Source: Ruminiclostridium sp.
Lineage (GTDB): Bacteria; Bacillota; Clostridia; Oscillospirales; Ruminococcaceae
Assembly (NCBI GenBank): GCA_024682455.1
Contig: JAIKZF010000035.1
Coordinates: 1 to 57,152, forward strand
Direction: 5' to 3'
Length of the DNA: 57,152 bases
A model generated the notes under the pieces. It did not search any database, had not been told where the DNA came from, and was given only the letters and a program-made list of their open reading frames with translations. Positions 42,048-50,818 of the stretch are shown here, one piece after another. How positions within the stretch are numbered: position 1 is the stretch's first letter; each line of letters opens with the position of its first letter. The position numbers were made by a program, and so were the translations under genes.

Positions 42048-43037
42048 TCAAACCTCGCTTCTGTAAACATTTTCGATCTTGATAGCCTTGTTCTGGTTGA
42101 ACGAGCCGAGCTTTCCGTCGAACCAGATCTTGTTGCCTATCCTGAGCTTCACATTGCTGTCGATGCTCATATCCAGCGGGATTATGTCGTCCACCTGGAG
42201 GTTGAGGACGTCGTACACATCGAGCGACGTATTTCCGAGCACCGCCGTGATCTCCAGCGACGTTTCGTTGAGCGCCTTCATTATGTGGTCACGGCGCTCC
42301 TGCTCTCTCGCGGCGTCGAAGCGCCGGGTCGTCCTTACCGATCTTGTCATATATTTCTGCATTACCTCGTCAAGGCTGAGCACGGGCATACAGATCGTGA
42401 TTATCGTCTTTGTGTCGTTGACGGTCGCCTCAAGCGCGACGAGTATCATGGTATCGTCGTAATCCACTGCCGAGTAAACGCGGGAGTTGGTCTCGATATT
42501 GACCACCGTGGGGTTTACCTCAAGGTAGGGCTCCCACGGCTCGCGCAGCAGCGCCGCCATATTGTTGATTATCTTGTCGATTATGCTGACCTCTATCTCG
42601 GTGAAGTCTCTGTCGGCGTCCTTATATTCGCCTCTGCCTCCGAGAAGTCTGTCTATAAGCGTATATGTCAGCGAGTTTGAAAGCTGGACTATCGAGGTCA
42701 CGGTGCCTATATCGTCGTCGTGTATGCCGAGGTCGAGCGTTCCCATCATTACGTAATCCGGGAGCGCGTTGTTGAACTCGAAATATCGCTGTTCCTCTAT
42801 GGAAGCGAGGGTGACCTTGCAGTACAGTCTCAGAAGTCCCGTCAGATACGAGGAAAGAAGTCTCGCGTAGTTGTCGAAAATGCTGTCGAGTATCTTGATA
42901 CGCTCTTTTGTAAATTTCTTCGGCGCTCGAAAGTCATATTCCTTGACATCCGGCTCCTTGCTGCTCTCGACTACCCCGCCGGACATCGCACTGCTCAGCA
43001 GCGCGTCTATCTGTTCCTGCGTAAGGGTCTCAGCCAT
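42048..43037 (-). CDS. fliM: Flagellar motor switch protein FliM
   Basis: 329 residues. The N-terminal CheY-P-binding peptide is present (MAETLTQEQIDALLSSAM). The middle CheC-like domain lacks phosphatase residues as expected and includes DFRAPKKFTKERIKILDSIF. The C-terminal FliN-like domain ends LRIGNKIWFDGKLGSFNQNK. It forms the C-ring and switches rotation. It lies directly after motB and three bases before fliY. Confidence 0.96.
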   Translation of the reverse strand: MAETLTQEQIDALLSSAMSGGVVESSKEPDVKEYDFRAPKKFTKERIKILDSIFDNYARLLSSYLTGLLRLYCKVTLASIEEQRYFEFNNALPDYVMMGTLDLGIHDDDIGTVTSIVQLSNSLTYTLIDRLLGGRGEYKDADRDFTEIEVSIIDKIINNMAALLREPWEPYLEVNPTVVNIETNSRVYSAVDYDDTMILVALEATVNDTKTIITICMPVLSLDEVMQKYMTRSVRTTRRFDAAREQERRDHIMKALNETSLEITAVLGNTSLDVYDVLNLQVDDIIPLDMSIDSNVKLRIGNKIWFDGKLGSFNQNKAIKIENVYRSEV

Positions 43038-43086
43038 TCAAACCTCACCTCGCCTTCTCTGTGGGATATCCTCTGTGTAACGCCGG

Positions 43087-44145
43087 TTATTCCTCGGCAG
43101 CCTCGGTCTCTTCCTCAGCGGGCTCCTCGATCTCCTGGAGTATGGATTCCGGTATCTCCGAGATCGGTATGCTGTATGTCGGGCCGGTATAATCGTCGTC
43201 GCCGCCGTCGGAACCGGATATCGCGCCGGAGTACTTGCCGTCGAGGCCGTCGATGATCTGCTGCACGGTATCGTCCGAGGTGCCGCCGTAAACGTCGGTG
43301 CGGTCGATGATATCGGAGTGCGAATATTCTATGCCGTAGTCGTACATCAGCATATCCTGGATGACCTGGGTATCCTCCGCGGCTATCTCGTTTCTGGTGA
43401 TGACCAGCTCGACGCGGCGGTTCTGGGCTCTGCCCTCCTCGGTCTCGTTGGTGGCTATCGGGTCATACTGCGCTCTGCCCTCGGGGACGTACTTGTTGCT
43501 GTCCACGAGGCGGTTGAAGTCCATATACTTCGTGACCGAGCAGGCTCTCGCCGCCGACAGATCCCAGTCGTTCACGGTCGAGAAAGCCACCGCGGCGGTA
43601 TGTCCCTGGACTCTGATAGACTTGATATACTCGCCTATCGCGCCGATTCCGGGCATTATGGTGCGTATAGCCTTCTTGCCGCTCTCCTTGAGCACAGCGC
43701 TGTCGCCGTCGAACATTATCGAATTGTCAAATCTGATATTTATGCGTCCCGCCGAGGACTGGGAAACGGATATCGACTCGGAGAACTCGCTCTCCGCAGC
43801 CGCTCTCGACGCCCACGCGAACAGCTCGTCGAAGTTGTTCGGCAGACCCATTTTTGTCTCGGTCTCGTTCATCTGTGTGCCGTCTCCGGTGTTCATCGGG
43901 GTATCGGAGTTGCCTTCTCCGCTGGACCTGCTGTTTCCCTCGTCTATGTCCTCCAGCACGAACGGGTTTATGTACTTGCCCTGGCTGTTGAAGGACTGGA
44001 ATATGTACTGGAACTTGACCGGGTCCTGTGTGGACGCGGCGTAAAGAAGAACGAAGAAGCACATCAGCAGCGTTACCATGTCGCCGTAGGTGGACATCCA
44101 CTCATCGACGCCGGTATGTATGATCTTGACTTTTTTCTTTGCCAT
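43087..44145 (-). CDS. motB: Flagellar stator protein MotB (OmpA domain)
   Basis: 352 residues. One N-terminal helix (GDMVTLLMCFFVLLYAAST) with Asp22 as the ion-binding residue. It is followed by a Ser/Asp/Asn-rich plug/linker and an OmpA-like peptidoglycan-binding domain (GHTAAVAFSTVNDWDLSAAR, EEGRAQNRRVELVI). A longer-than-usual acidic C-terminal tail (about 275-352, ending EEPAEEETEAAEE) follows. It anchors the stator to the cell wall. It has its own promoter (44242-44270). fliL, normally next, is absent. Confidence 0.92.
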   Translation of the reverse strand: MAKKKVKIIHTGVDEWMSTYGDMVTLLMCFFVLLYAASTQDPVKFQYIFQSFNSQGKYINPFVLEDIDEGNSRSSGEGNSDTPMNTGDGTQMNETETKMGLPNNFDELFAWASRAAAESEFSESISVSQSSAGRINIRFDNSIMFDGDSAVLKESGKKAIRTIMPGIGAIGEYIKSIRVQGHTAAVAFSTVNDWDLSAARACSVTKYMDFNRLVDSNKYVPEGRAQYDPIATNETEEGRAQNRRVELVITRNEIAAEDTQVIQDMLMYDYGIEYSHSDIIDRTDVYGGTSDDTVQQIIDGLDGKYSGAISGSDGGDDDYTGPTYSIPISEIPESILQEIEEPAEEETEAAEE

Positions 44146-44241
44146 TTACTGTGACCGGCAGCCGTCAGGGTGCCTCTCCTTTCGCTTTTTTTGTGAGCCC
44201 CGCCGCACCGGCGCTGACGGTTCCGGGCAGGGGAATAATAT

Positions 44242-44270
44242 ATTATACCATAAAAACAGGCGTTTTGCAA
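44242..44270 (-). promoter_or_regulatory. Internal sigma-A promoter upstream of motB
   Basis: On the minus strand TTGCAA, a 17-base spacer and TATAAT, about 95 bases before the motB ATG. It lies in the only large gap within the operon (278 bases). Confidence 0.7.
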
Positions 44271-44280
44271 TATTTTTTTG

Positions 44281-44400
44281 CATTTTTCCGGCGGAGCTCC
44301 GCCGTTCGCATACCGGGAAGTCCTTTCCCGCGCACGAGTCGTCCGCTCCTCCGCACATCCGCTCCTCCGCACGCCCGCTCCTCCGCACGCCCGCATTGAC
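44281..44400. repeat. Hairpin plus three 16-bp tandem repeats between motA and motB
   Basis: Three head-to-tail units of CCGCTCCTCCGCACGC (44343-44358 with two differences, 44359-44374, 44375-44390) and a partial fourth follow the motA stop on the minus strand. Between them and the motB promoter is a palindrome, CGGCGGAGCTCCGCCG (about 44289-44304). No coding capacity is convincing. Confidence 0.65.
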
Positions 44401-44423
44401 TGCACGCCCGCGGCGCCCGGATA

Positions 44424-45206
44424 TCAGCCTCCCGAGCTTTCTTCCTTCTTCGCCGACTTCGGCATCATGAATTCGAGCTTTTCCTTTATCATTCGGGGGT
44501 TGGAGCCCGCGGCTATCGCCATTACGCCCTCAATGATTATCTGCATACAGAATACCTCGTCGTCGTGAGCGTTCTTCAGCGAGGTCGCGATAGGCGTAAA
44601 GATAACGTTCGCGAACAGCGAGCCGTAGAACGTGGTGATGAGCGCGGTCGCCATGGCAGGTCCCAGGTCGCCGCCGTCCAGGTTCTGGAGCATGATAACA
44701 AGTCCGACCAGCGTTCCTATCATTCCGAACGCCGGGCACAGGCTGGCGCCCTTCTCAAAGAAGCCTCTGTTCGCCTCGTGACGGGCTTCGAGGAACTCCA
44801 GCGAGCCCTCCAGCATCTCTCTGACCTTCGCCGAGTCGTTGGCGTCAACGATAAGCATAAGGCTCTGCTTCATAAACGGGTCGTCGCACTTGTTCGCACT
44901 GTCCTCCAGCGCGAGAAGTCCCTTGCTTCGCGCCGTGTTCGCGAACTCGACTATCTGATCTATGTACTTCTGCGGATTGTACTTCTGCGGCATTATCGCG
45001 AGAATGAACAGCTTCGGCAGCGTTTTCAGCAGCGAGATCGGTGAAAGTGCGATAAGTACGCCGAAGGTTCCGCCGACGGTTATCATCAGAGACGGTATAT
45101 CTATGAACCACGGGAGCTGTCCTCCCTGGAAGATACCGAACAGGATAAGTCCGAACGCTATTACCCAGCCTATGATCAGTGTAATATTCAAAAAGGTTCC
45201 CTCCAA
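44424..45206 (-). CDS. motA: Flagellar stator protein MotA
   Basis: 260 residues with four helices (FLNITLIIGWVIAFGLILFG, ITVGGTFGVLIALSPISLLK). The conserved cytoplasmic loop contains EARHEANRGFFEKGASLCPA. The helix 3-4 region contains AFGMIGTLVGLVIMLQNLDG and DLGPAMATALITTFYGSLFA. MotA5-MotB2 forms the ion channel that powers rotation. It is followed by a 278-base gap before motB instead of the usual overlap. Confidence 0.95.
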   Translation of the reverse strand: MEGTFLNITLIIGWVIAFGLILFGIFQGGQLPWFIDIPSLMITVGGTFGVLIALSPISLLKTLPKLFILAIMPQKYNPQKYIDQIVEFANTARSKGLLALEDSANKCDDPFMKQSLMLIVDANDSAKVREMLEGSLEFLEARHEANRGFFEKGASLCPAFGMIGTLVGLVIMLQNLDGGDLGPAMATALITTFYGSLFANVIFTPIATSLKNAHDDEVFCMQIIIEGVMAIAAGSNPRMIKEKLEFMMPKSAKKEESSGG

Positions 45207-45303
45207 TAAATATATTTTCTCACGCCAAATCCCGCATAAACCCGGATACCTGCCGCTTTAACGCGGCGAAGCATTCGGGATCACACGGTAATAAAAGCAT
45301 TAT

Positions 45304-45513
45304 TCAGCTTTCGCGCGGGTTTTCCCTTGTCCTTGCGTGACAGGCGCGGTTGAACCCCACGATCTTTCCCATTATCTCATTGAGCGACTCCTGCACGATA
45401 TAGCTGTTCCCGTTCACCATATTTATCACGGTGTCCGGAGATTCGACCACATTCTCGATGTGCCTTTCGTTCAGCATTATATCCTTGCCGTTGAGTTTTG
45501 TAAGAATTATCAT
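45304..45513 (-). CDS. flbD: Flagellar protein FlbD
   Basis: 69 residues from the ATG at 45513; the frame extends further but that part overlaps the flgE end and lacks a start signal. The pattern MIILTKLNGKDIMLNERHIE and TVINMVNGNSYIVQESLNEI matches the small FlbD family found next to flgE and motA in Clostridia and spirochaetes. Its biochemical role is unknown; it is thought to help motor or hook assembly. Confidence 0.88.
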   Translation of the reverse strand: MIILTKLNGKDIMLNERHIENVVESPDTVINMVNGNSYIVQESLNEIMGKIVGFNRACHARTRENPRES

Positions 45514-45576
45514 ACTATATCCCTGTGTAAACCGCCTATGCGGTGAGGGGCAAGCCCCCACCGCCGCGGAAGTTTA

Positions 45577-47520
45577 TTACCTCTTCAGGTTGATGAGCTC
45601 TTCAAGCATCGTATCCGATACCGTGATGATACGGGAGTTTGCCTGATAGCCTCTCTGCGTGATTATCATGTCGGAGAATTCCTGCGCGAGATCGACGTTG
45701 GACATTTCGAGGGCGCCCGAAACTACCTCGCCTGCGCCGTCCTTGCCCGCGATCTTGACCTGTGCCTCGCCGGAAGCGAGCGTGGCTCTCCAGAGCGTGG
45801 TGCCTGCCTGCTCAAGACCCGTGGGGTTCTCGAAGGTGGCGATGTCTATACGTCCGAGGAACAGCAGTCCGTGTACGGCGTGGCGGCCGATAATGGTACC
45901 GTCGTTCTGTATGCGCAGAGTCTCCAGATCGGCGACTGTCTGCTCGGCAGCCTTGCGGCCGTCGGTTAGAGATACCGTGCTGAGAGCCGTGGCGATGTCG
46001 GAGAAGAAGTTGTTGCGTCCGCCGACCAGACCGAGACGCTCGGTCCTGCCTTCGAGGGCGTTGGAGAAATCAAAGTATTTGCCGTCAATGAAGTCCTTAT
46101 CGCTTACATCTTTCGTTCCGGTAACGACACCGTTGGCGTCCTTCACATCAACGGTATGCTTGCTTTCCGTGGTATCGGTGGAAGCGGATACGGTGATACC
46201 GTAAGCGCCGTCGGCGCTCTTCTCCGCGGACGCCTTGTCGATAGCCTTCTGGATATCTTCGAGCGTTGCGTTGCTGGGGAGAGTCAGTATGAGCGTGCTG
46301 TCCTTCCACTTCGCTGTCGGAGTGGTGCTGGTCGAGCTGTACTTAAGGTCTATCTCGAACTTGTTGGCAGTCTCGCCGGGGGTATTCGCCGTAAAGGTCA
46401 GCTTTACCTTGTCCTTTACGCTTCCGTCTTCATTGTAGTTTTCAAGCGTTATCTCGTTCGACGCCTGAAGAGCCTGCACGTCGCTGAAGGGCGGGAGCGC
46501 GTCAAATTCGACATCGAGCGGGATAACGTCGTCGGAAAGATCGACGCCGCCCTGCTTTATGGCTTCATTGAGCTTGTTCTCGAAATCCTCCAGAGCCGCC
46601 TGGGTGTACTTGTTCCTCGCGTTGGAAACGGTATCGCCCAGCGTCGTGTTGGTCTCCATGGCTTCGCTTATCTTGTCCTCGTACTTTCTGTACACTTCCT
46701 CATAATACTTGGGGTCGCTGAGGTAGGGGAGCGGATCGGTGGTCACGCCGTTGTTGTACTTGTCCTGGATAGCCTTTATATCCACAGCCTCGGCGCTTGT
46801 GGCTTCGAGAGTGCCGTAGTACGCGTCAACGACGGTCTTGTAGAACTCCTGGAGAGCCTCTCCTCCGAAGTCCTGGTCGAGGTCCATATAGATAGTGAGT
46901 GTCGAGCCGCTCTTGGTAGCGTAGGGCGTGTCGGAATTGACGACCGTAAAGGAGATGTTGCCCTCCTCGCCGTTTCCGTTTGCGCGTATGGTGATGTCAT
47001 AGCCGTTGACGTTCTTTGTCGCCGAAGCCCTGTTGTCGTCCACGGCAGGCACCTTTATGTTGATGCGCTGGGACTGGCCGGTCTCGACCTTGGTGGGGTC
47101 GCCCGAAACGCCGAGCACCATGTTTCCGTTCTGGTCGCAGAGGTTGCCGTAGCTGTCCACGGAGAACTTGCCCGAACGGGTATAGTAAATATTTCCGGAG
47201 CTGTCCATTACCTGGAAGAAGCCCTCGCCCTCAAGAGCACAGTCATAGTAGCTGTCGGTATATGTGAAGCCCGACTGCGTCATTACCTGCTGCACCGAGC
47301 CGAGCTGAGCGCCGTAGCCTATCTGCGTGGGGTTCTTGCCGCCCGTGGTAGCGTCGCCCGCCGAGGGGTTGACCTTGGTCTGGTAGTAAACGTCCTTGAA
47401 CGTTACCGCGCTCGCCTTATAGCCCGTTGTATTGACGTTGGAGATGTTATTGCCTATAACGTCCATTCTCTGGTTATGAGTCTTCATTCCGGCAACACCG
47501 GAGTACAATGATTTCATCAT
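45577..47520 (-). CDS. flgE: Flagellar hook protein FlgE
   Basis: 647 residues from the ATG at 47520 (AAGGAATAACCGCT before it). MMKSLYSGVAGMKTHNQRMD and VIGNNISNVNTTGYKASAV are the rod/hook N-terminal signature. The end VDLAQEFSDMIITQRGYQAN and RIITVSDTMLEELINL is the FlgE C-terminal motif. It is longer than the common 400-450 residues because of a variable surface-exposed middle (about 160-560) rich in Thr, Asp and Asn. It polymerises into the hook, capped by FlgD and length-controlled by FliK, both upstream in this operon. Confidence 0.93.
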   Translation of the reverse strand: MMKSLYSGVAGMKTHNQRMDVIGNNISNVNTTGYKASAVTFKDVYYQTKVNPSAGDATTGGKNPTQIGYGAQLGSVQQVMTQSGFTYTDSYYDCALEGEGFFQVMDSSGNIYYTRSGKFSVDSYGNLCDQNGNMVLGVSGDPTKVETGQSQRINIKVPAVDDNRASATKNVNGYDITIRANGNGEEGNISFTVVNSDTPYATKSGSTLTIYMDLDQDFGGEALQEFYKTVVDAYYGTLEATSAEAVDIKAIQDKYNNGVTTDPLPYLSDPKYYEEVYRKYEDKISEAMETNTTLGDTVSNARNKYTQAALEDFENKLNEAIKQGGVDLSDDVIPLDVEFDALPPFSDVQALQASNEITLENYNEDGSVKDKVKLTFTANTPGETANKFEIDLKYSSTSTTPTAKWKDSTLILTLPSNATLEDIQKAIDKASAEKSADGAYGITVSASTDTTESKHTVDVKDANGVVTGTKDVSDKDFIDGKYFDFSNALEGRTERLGLVGGRNNFFSDIATALSTVSLTDGRKAAEQTVADLETLRIQNDGTIIGRHAVHGLLFLGRIDIATFENPTGLEQAGTTLWRATLASGEAQVKIAGKDGAGEVVSGALEMSNVDLAQEFSDMIITQRGYQANSRIITVSDTMLEELINLKR

Positions 47521-47609
47521 AGCGGTTATTCCTTTCTGGTCTGCCGCCGCGCCGTCCTTCTGTCGTTCGGGACGGCGATATCCCCCGGGAACTTCTCCCG
47601 GGTCCGATA

Positions 47610-48014
47610 TCACACTATAACGGCGGAATCAATGTTGGTAAATACGTTTTCCTTTAAGTCCTCTGCCGATACCGTTGTTATCACGGTATTATTCTTTACG
47701 CTGACGATGAACGCCGTGCTGTCCACGAGTATGAGACTCTCGTCGCAGCCCTTCTCCGCCGCGAGCTCAACGCCTCTGTTCAGCCTCTCGATCCTGTCGT
47801 TGCCGACAATGTCGATCTGTCTGCTCTCAAGCCGCTTTATCGCGTGATTGGAGAACTCCACCTCTTTGCTTCCGAGCTTTTCCCGAAGCTCCTGCGCGAA
47901 GCTGCCCGCGTTTTCCTCCGCCCGTTCCGCGCCCTGTGCGCCGGGAGAAGTCCGTGCCGCTCCTGTGGATACGCTTATCGCGCCGCGTCCGGCAAGATAC
48001 TCACTGATTAGCAT
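47610..48014 (-). CDS. Flagellar operon protein, TIGR02530 type
   Basis: 134 residues. EFSNHAIKRLESRQIDIVGN, followed by LNRGVELAAEKGCDESLILV and FIVSVKNNTVITTVSAEDLK, is the signature of the small flagellar operon protein that sits between flgD and flgE in Firmicutes. The N-terminal 40 residues are Ala/Gly/Ser-rich and variable. No enzymatic activity is known. It is a presumed assembly factor for hook or hook-cap export. Confidence 0.88.
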   Translation of the reverse strand: MLISEYLAGRGAISVSTGAARTSPGAQGAERAEENAGSFAQELREKLGSKEVEFSNHAIKRLESRQIDIVGNDRIERLNRGVELAAEKGCDESLILVDSTAFIVSVKNNTVITTVSAEDLKENVFTNIDSAVIV

Positions 48015-48039
48015 CGTGATCCCTCACCTTTCAGGTCTG

Positions 48040-48891
48040 TTATTCAAACAATTCGTAGATGTCGTCGATATCGTCCTCGTCTGTCTCTATGACGCCGCTG
48101 TCGCTGCCCGTATCCTGAGGCTGTACCGATGCCGCCTCTTCAGCCGCGATATCCTCGATATCCTCCTCGTCCTCGGGGACTTCCTCGACCGCGTCGTTTC
48201 CGTTCGCCGCTGCCGCTTCCTCTGCCGAAACGCTGTCCGGCTCGTCAGCCGCCGCTGTCTGCTCCGCCTGCTCGGGTCCGTTGACCTTCACGATATCCGT
48301 AGCGTCGTAGGCATAGCCGTTCACTATGACTCTCACATTGCCCTTTTCGATCTCCAGCGAGCTTACCACGCCTTCGTCTATGTAGGTCATGCCCATCGAG
48401 TCTATCGACTGCACCACTACCGTTCTGCCGAGTATGCCTGCCGCGAAGGCTCCGTAATCGCCTATTCCCGAGGCACTCTGCGCGCTCTGGTCGTGTACCT
48501 GGCTTATCGAGCTGAGAAGATACTGCTTCCCGCCTACCATTACCTTGGGCTCGTCGCCGTGAGTCACGGAATCGACCGTACCCGTGATAGCCTCTCCGTC
48601 GCCCGCCGTTACCGTGACTGTCTTTCCCACGAGAGTGTCGGCGTAGTTCTGCTTCTGGGTGTTGTAAGCGTCCTGCTGTGCCTGGAGCGCCGTGAAGCTC
48701 GCCATCTGGGAAATGAACTCGGTATTGGACGTGGGCTCAAGAGGATCCTGATTCTGCATCTCCGCCACAAGGAGCGAGTAGAAGTTGTCCATGGTGATAA
48801 GGTCGTGCTTATCGTTCGTGAACATATCCTTATACTTCTCGTAGTTGCTCTGCGGGGAGGCGAGATTGTCAAGTCCCGTTACCGCTGCCAT
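48040..48891 (-). CDS. flgD: Flagellar hook-capping protein FlgD
   Basis: 283 residues. The N-terminal FlgD motif DNFYSLLVAEMQNQDPLEPT and NTEFISQMASFTALQAQQD is clear. A beta domain follows (about 100-205, KTVTVTAGDGEAITGTVDSV). The last 75 residues are an acidic, apparently disordered tail (EEVPEDEEDIEDIAAEEAAS) that is not usual for the family. It scaffolds hook polymerisation. It lies 18 bases after fliK. Confidence 0.93.
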   Translation of the reverse strand: MAAVTGLDNLASPQSNYEKYKDMFTNDKHDLITMDNFYSLLVAEMQNQDPLEPTSNTEFISQMASFTALQAQQDAYNTQKQNYADTLVGKTVTVTAGDGEAITGTVDSVTHGDEPKVMVGGKQYLLSSISQVHDQSAQSASGIGDYGAFAAGILGRTVVVQSIDSMGMTYIDEGVVSSLEIEKGNVRVIVNGYAYDATDIVKVNGPEQAEQTAAADEPDSVSAEEAAAANGNDAVEEVPEDEEDIEDIAAEEAASVQPQDTGSDSGVIETDEDDIDDIYELFE

Positions 48892-48909
48892 ATTATTCCT
48901 CCTTTTCTG

Positions 48910-50631
48910 TCAGATGCTTTGCAGAAGGTCGTAGAAATTCTCGCCGTCGTCATCGTCCGGCTTCTTGTTTTCGCCGTCCTGTCTGCCGTATGGGTTCTTG
49001 CTGCTGCCGTCGTAGCTCTGCTCGTTGAACTGCGTGTCCTCGTGCTCGGAGACTATCTGGCATTTTTCGAGCTGCACGCCGCTGTCACGGAGCATATTCT
49101 GGAGGCCTTCGTTCCTTGCCGCCAGCATAGCGCCCGTTCTCGGGTCGTCAGCCGTGATCTCCACCGATATCCGCTCTCCCGCCGCCGCTATCTTTACGGT
49201 TATGCGTCCGAGCGATTCGGGGTTGAGTACCATTGTGAACTCGGTATGGTCGTCCTGCATCGTGCTTATGCGGTCAAGTATCTGCTCCGCTGTCTGCACC
49301 TCGGGGGGTCTTACCTCCGCCGCTTCGGGGAACATCGGCTCGTTCTCCACGGGGATATCCGTTTCGGTCCTGCTTCCCACCAGCTCTGCCGCCATGTGTA
49401 CGGCGTCGTAGGTCTCGGTCTCCGTTTCGGGCTTTTTGCCGTCCCCGGCCACAAGATCGGCTCTTGTTCCGTTGAGGATATGATCGAGCTCTCCCGTGCG
49501 GTCTGTACGGAACATTCTGTTCGATAGCTCCGCGTGACTGCCCTCAGCCATGGTCGCAGCCGTTTCGTTGCCGCCGTAGACGTGTCTCGCGCTGATCTCG
49601 GTGATCCCGAGCTCGTCCTTGACCTCCTCGATGAGATCCGCCAGCAGCTTCACGGTCTCCGTGACCGTCATTTCGCTCAGATCGGGGGCTTCCTCGGACT
49701 CCGCCGCCGCAGCCGTCTCAAAATCGACCGCCGCCGCCTCTACCGACAATTTCCCGTCCGCGAGCTTCTGCACCGATTCTCCGACAAAAGCCTTAAGCCC
49801 GTCGTCCTCGAAGCTCTGCTCTGCCGTCTGCCGGAATATCTCTCCGCCGTCCGCCGGCTCGTCCGTCAGGGTCTGCACCGCCTTTGCGAAGGTCTCGCCT
49901 GCGGTATGCTCCGGCTCTGTTTCCGGCGCTTCTTCGCCCGTCACAGCCGCCTCCGTGCCGTCCGCGATCTCCGAAGCCGCCTCACCGACCGCTGCCGCAG
50001 CTTCATCGACCGGCAGATCCGCGATATCCGATATACGCATATCGTCGGTAACGGTCCCGGCTGCCGCCGCACCCTCCGCCGCGCTGTCCGAGACTGCTGC
50101 GAGCACCTGTATGACCGCGTCTATGAGCGCGTCCTCGGGCACACGAGCTTCCTCGTCGCCGCTTTTCAGCGTTTTCAGGGCTTCCGACAGCATTTCTGCC
50201 GCCTCGGTCCTGTCGGGCTTCTCACCGGTCTCGCGCACTGTCTGTGTGACCAGCTCCGCCGCTTTTGTCAGCAGCTCGTCCGCCGCAGCCGCGTCGAACT
50301 GTTCCGCGCCTCCTGCCGGGCTCCCGCTCATGCCGGGCTGTCCGCGCATATCGTCGGAAATGCTGCCTGCGGGTCTTCCTCCTGCCTTTTCGGTAAAGGT
50401 GAACTTTCGTCCGGTCTCTCTGGTGCCGGTGACCTCGCCGCCGGGTCTTCCCGCCGCATTGCTGCTGCGTCTGCCGACTGCCTCACCGCCGCGTCTGCCG
50501 GGCTCCTGTCCTCCGCCGTCCTTTCTGACGCTTCCGAGAACGTCCGAAAAGCCGTTATCGGCGTCGCCGCGCTGTCCGCCGCGGTTTGCGGTACCCACCT
50601 TCATATCCATGGATACTGCTTTCGTTAACAC
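48910..50631 (-). CDS. fliK: Flagellar hook-length control protein FliK
   Basis: 573 residues from the GTG at 50631, seven bases after AAAGGAGG; an ATG eight codons earlier overlaps that ribosome-binding site. The long variable N-terminal region is Gly/Ala/Glu/Asp-rich, as in FliK rulers. The conserved C-terminal domain (about 445-530) has TEFTMVLNPESLGRITVKIA and MLAARNEGLQNMLRDSGVQL. FliK measures the hook and triggers the FlhB specificity switch. It is the first gene of this operon after a consensus promoter; fliE-fliJ are not upstream of it. Confidence 0.92.
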   Translation of the reverse strand: MLTKAVSMDMKVGTANRGGQRGDADNGFSDVLGSVRKDGGGQEPGRRGGEAVGRRSSNAAGRPGGEVTGTRETGRKFTFTEKAGGRPAGSISDDMRGQPGMSGSPAGGAEQFDAAAADELLTKAAELVTQTVRETGEKPDRTEAAEMLSEALKTLKSGDEEARVPEDALIDAVIQVLAAVSDSAAEGAAAAGTVTDDMRISDIADLPVDEAAAAVGEAASEIADGTEAAVTGEEAPETEPEHTAGETFAKAVQTLTDEPADGGEIFRQTAEQSFEDDGLKAFVGESVQKLADGKLSVEAAAVDFETAAAAESEEAPDLSEMTVTETVKLLADLIEEVKDELGITEISARHVYGGNETAATMAEGSHAELSNRMFRTDRTGELDHILNGTRADLVAGDGKKPETETETYDAVHMAAELVGSRTETDIPVENEPMFPEAAEVRPPEVQTAEQILDRISTMQDDHTEFTMVLNPESLGRITVKIAAAGERISVEITADDPRTGAMLAARNEGLQNMLRDSGVQLEKCQIVSEHEDTQFNEQSYDGSSKNPYGRQDGENKKPDDDDGENFYDLLQSI

Positions 50632-50702
50632 ATTCACACCTCCTTTTCCGTTCATTATAGCAGCAAAAAGGGCATACTACCCCTTATACTACTATTAATC
50701 TC

Positions 50703-50731
50703 ATTATACACAAAACTCCCCGAAAAGTCAA
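50703..50731 (-). promoter_or_regulatory. Sigma-A promoter of the flagellar operon
   Basis: On the minus strand TTGACT, a 17-base spacer and TATAAT, about 70 bases before the fliK start. A short palindrome, GTAACAAAAATGTTAC, lies upstream of it (about 50770-50785). Confidence 0.8.
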
Positions 50732-50818
50732 TGTGATTTTGTAAGTTTTTACGATTATTTGCAATATCGGTAACATTTTTGTTACTTTTACACTAAAAAT
50801 TTCGTACAAACGACGGCA

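Noticed and set aside
44343-44390. Tandem 16-bp units considered as a CRISPR remnant
   Set aside because: The units are directly adjacent without spacers, and no cas gene is present.
44073-44470. Open frames in the motA-motB gap
   Set aside because: They are built from the tandem repeats and overlap both motor genes; no start signals or motifs are seen.
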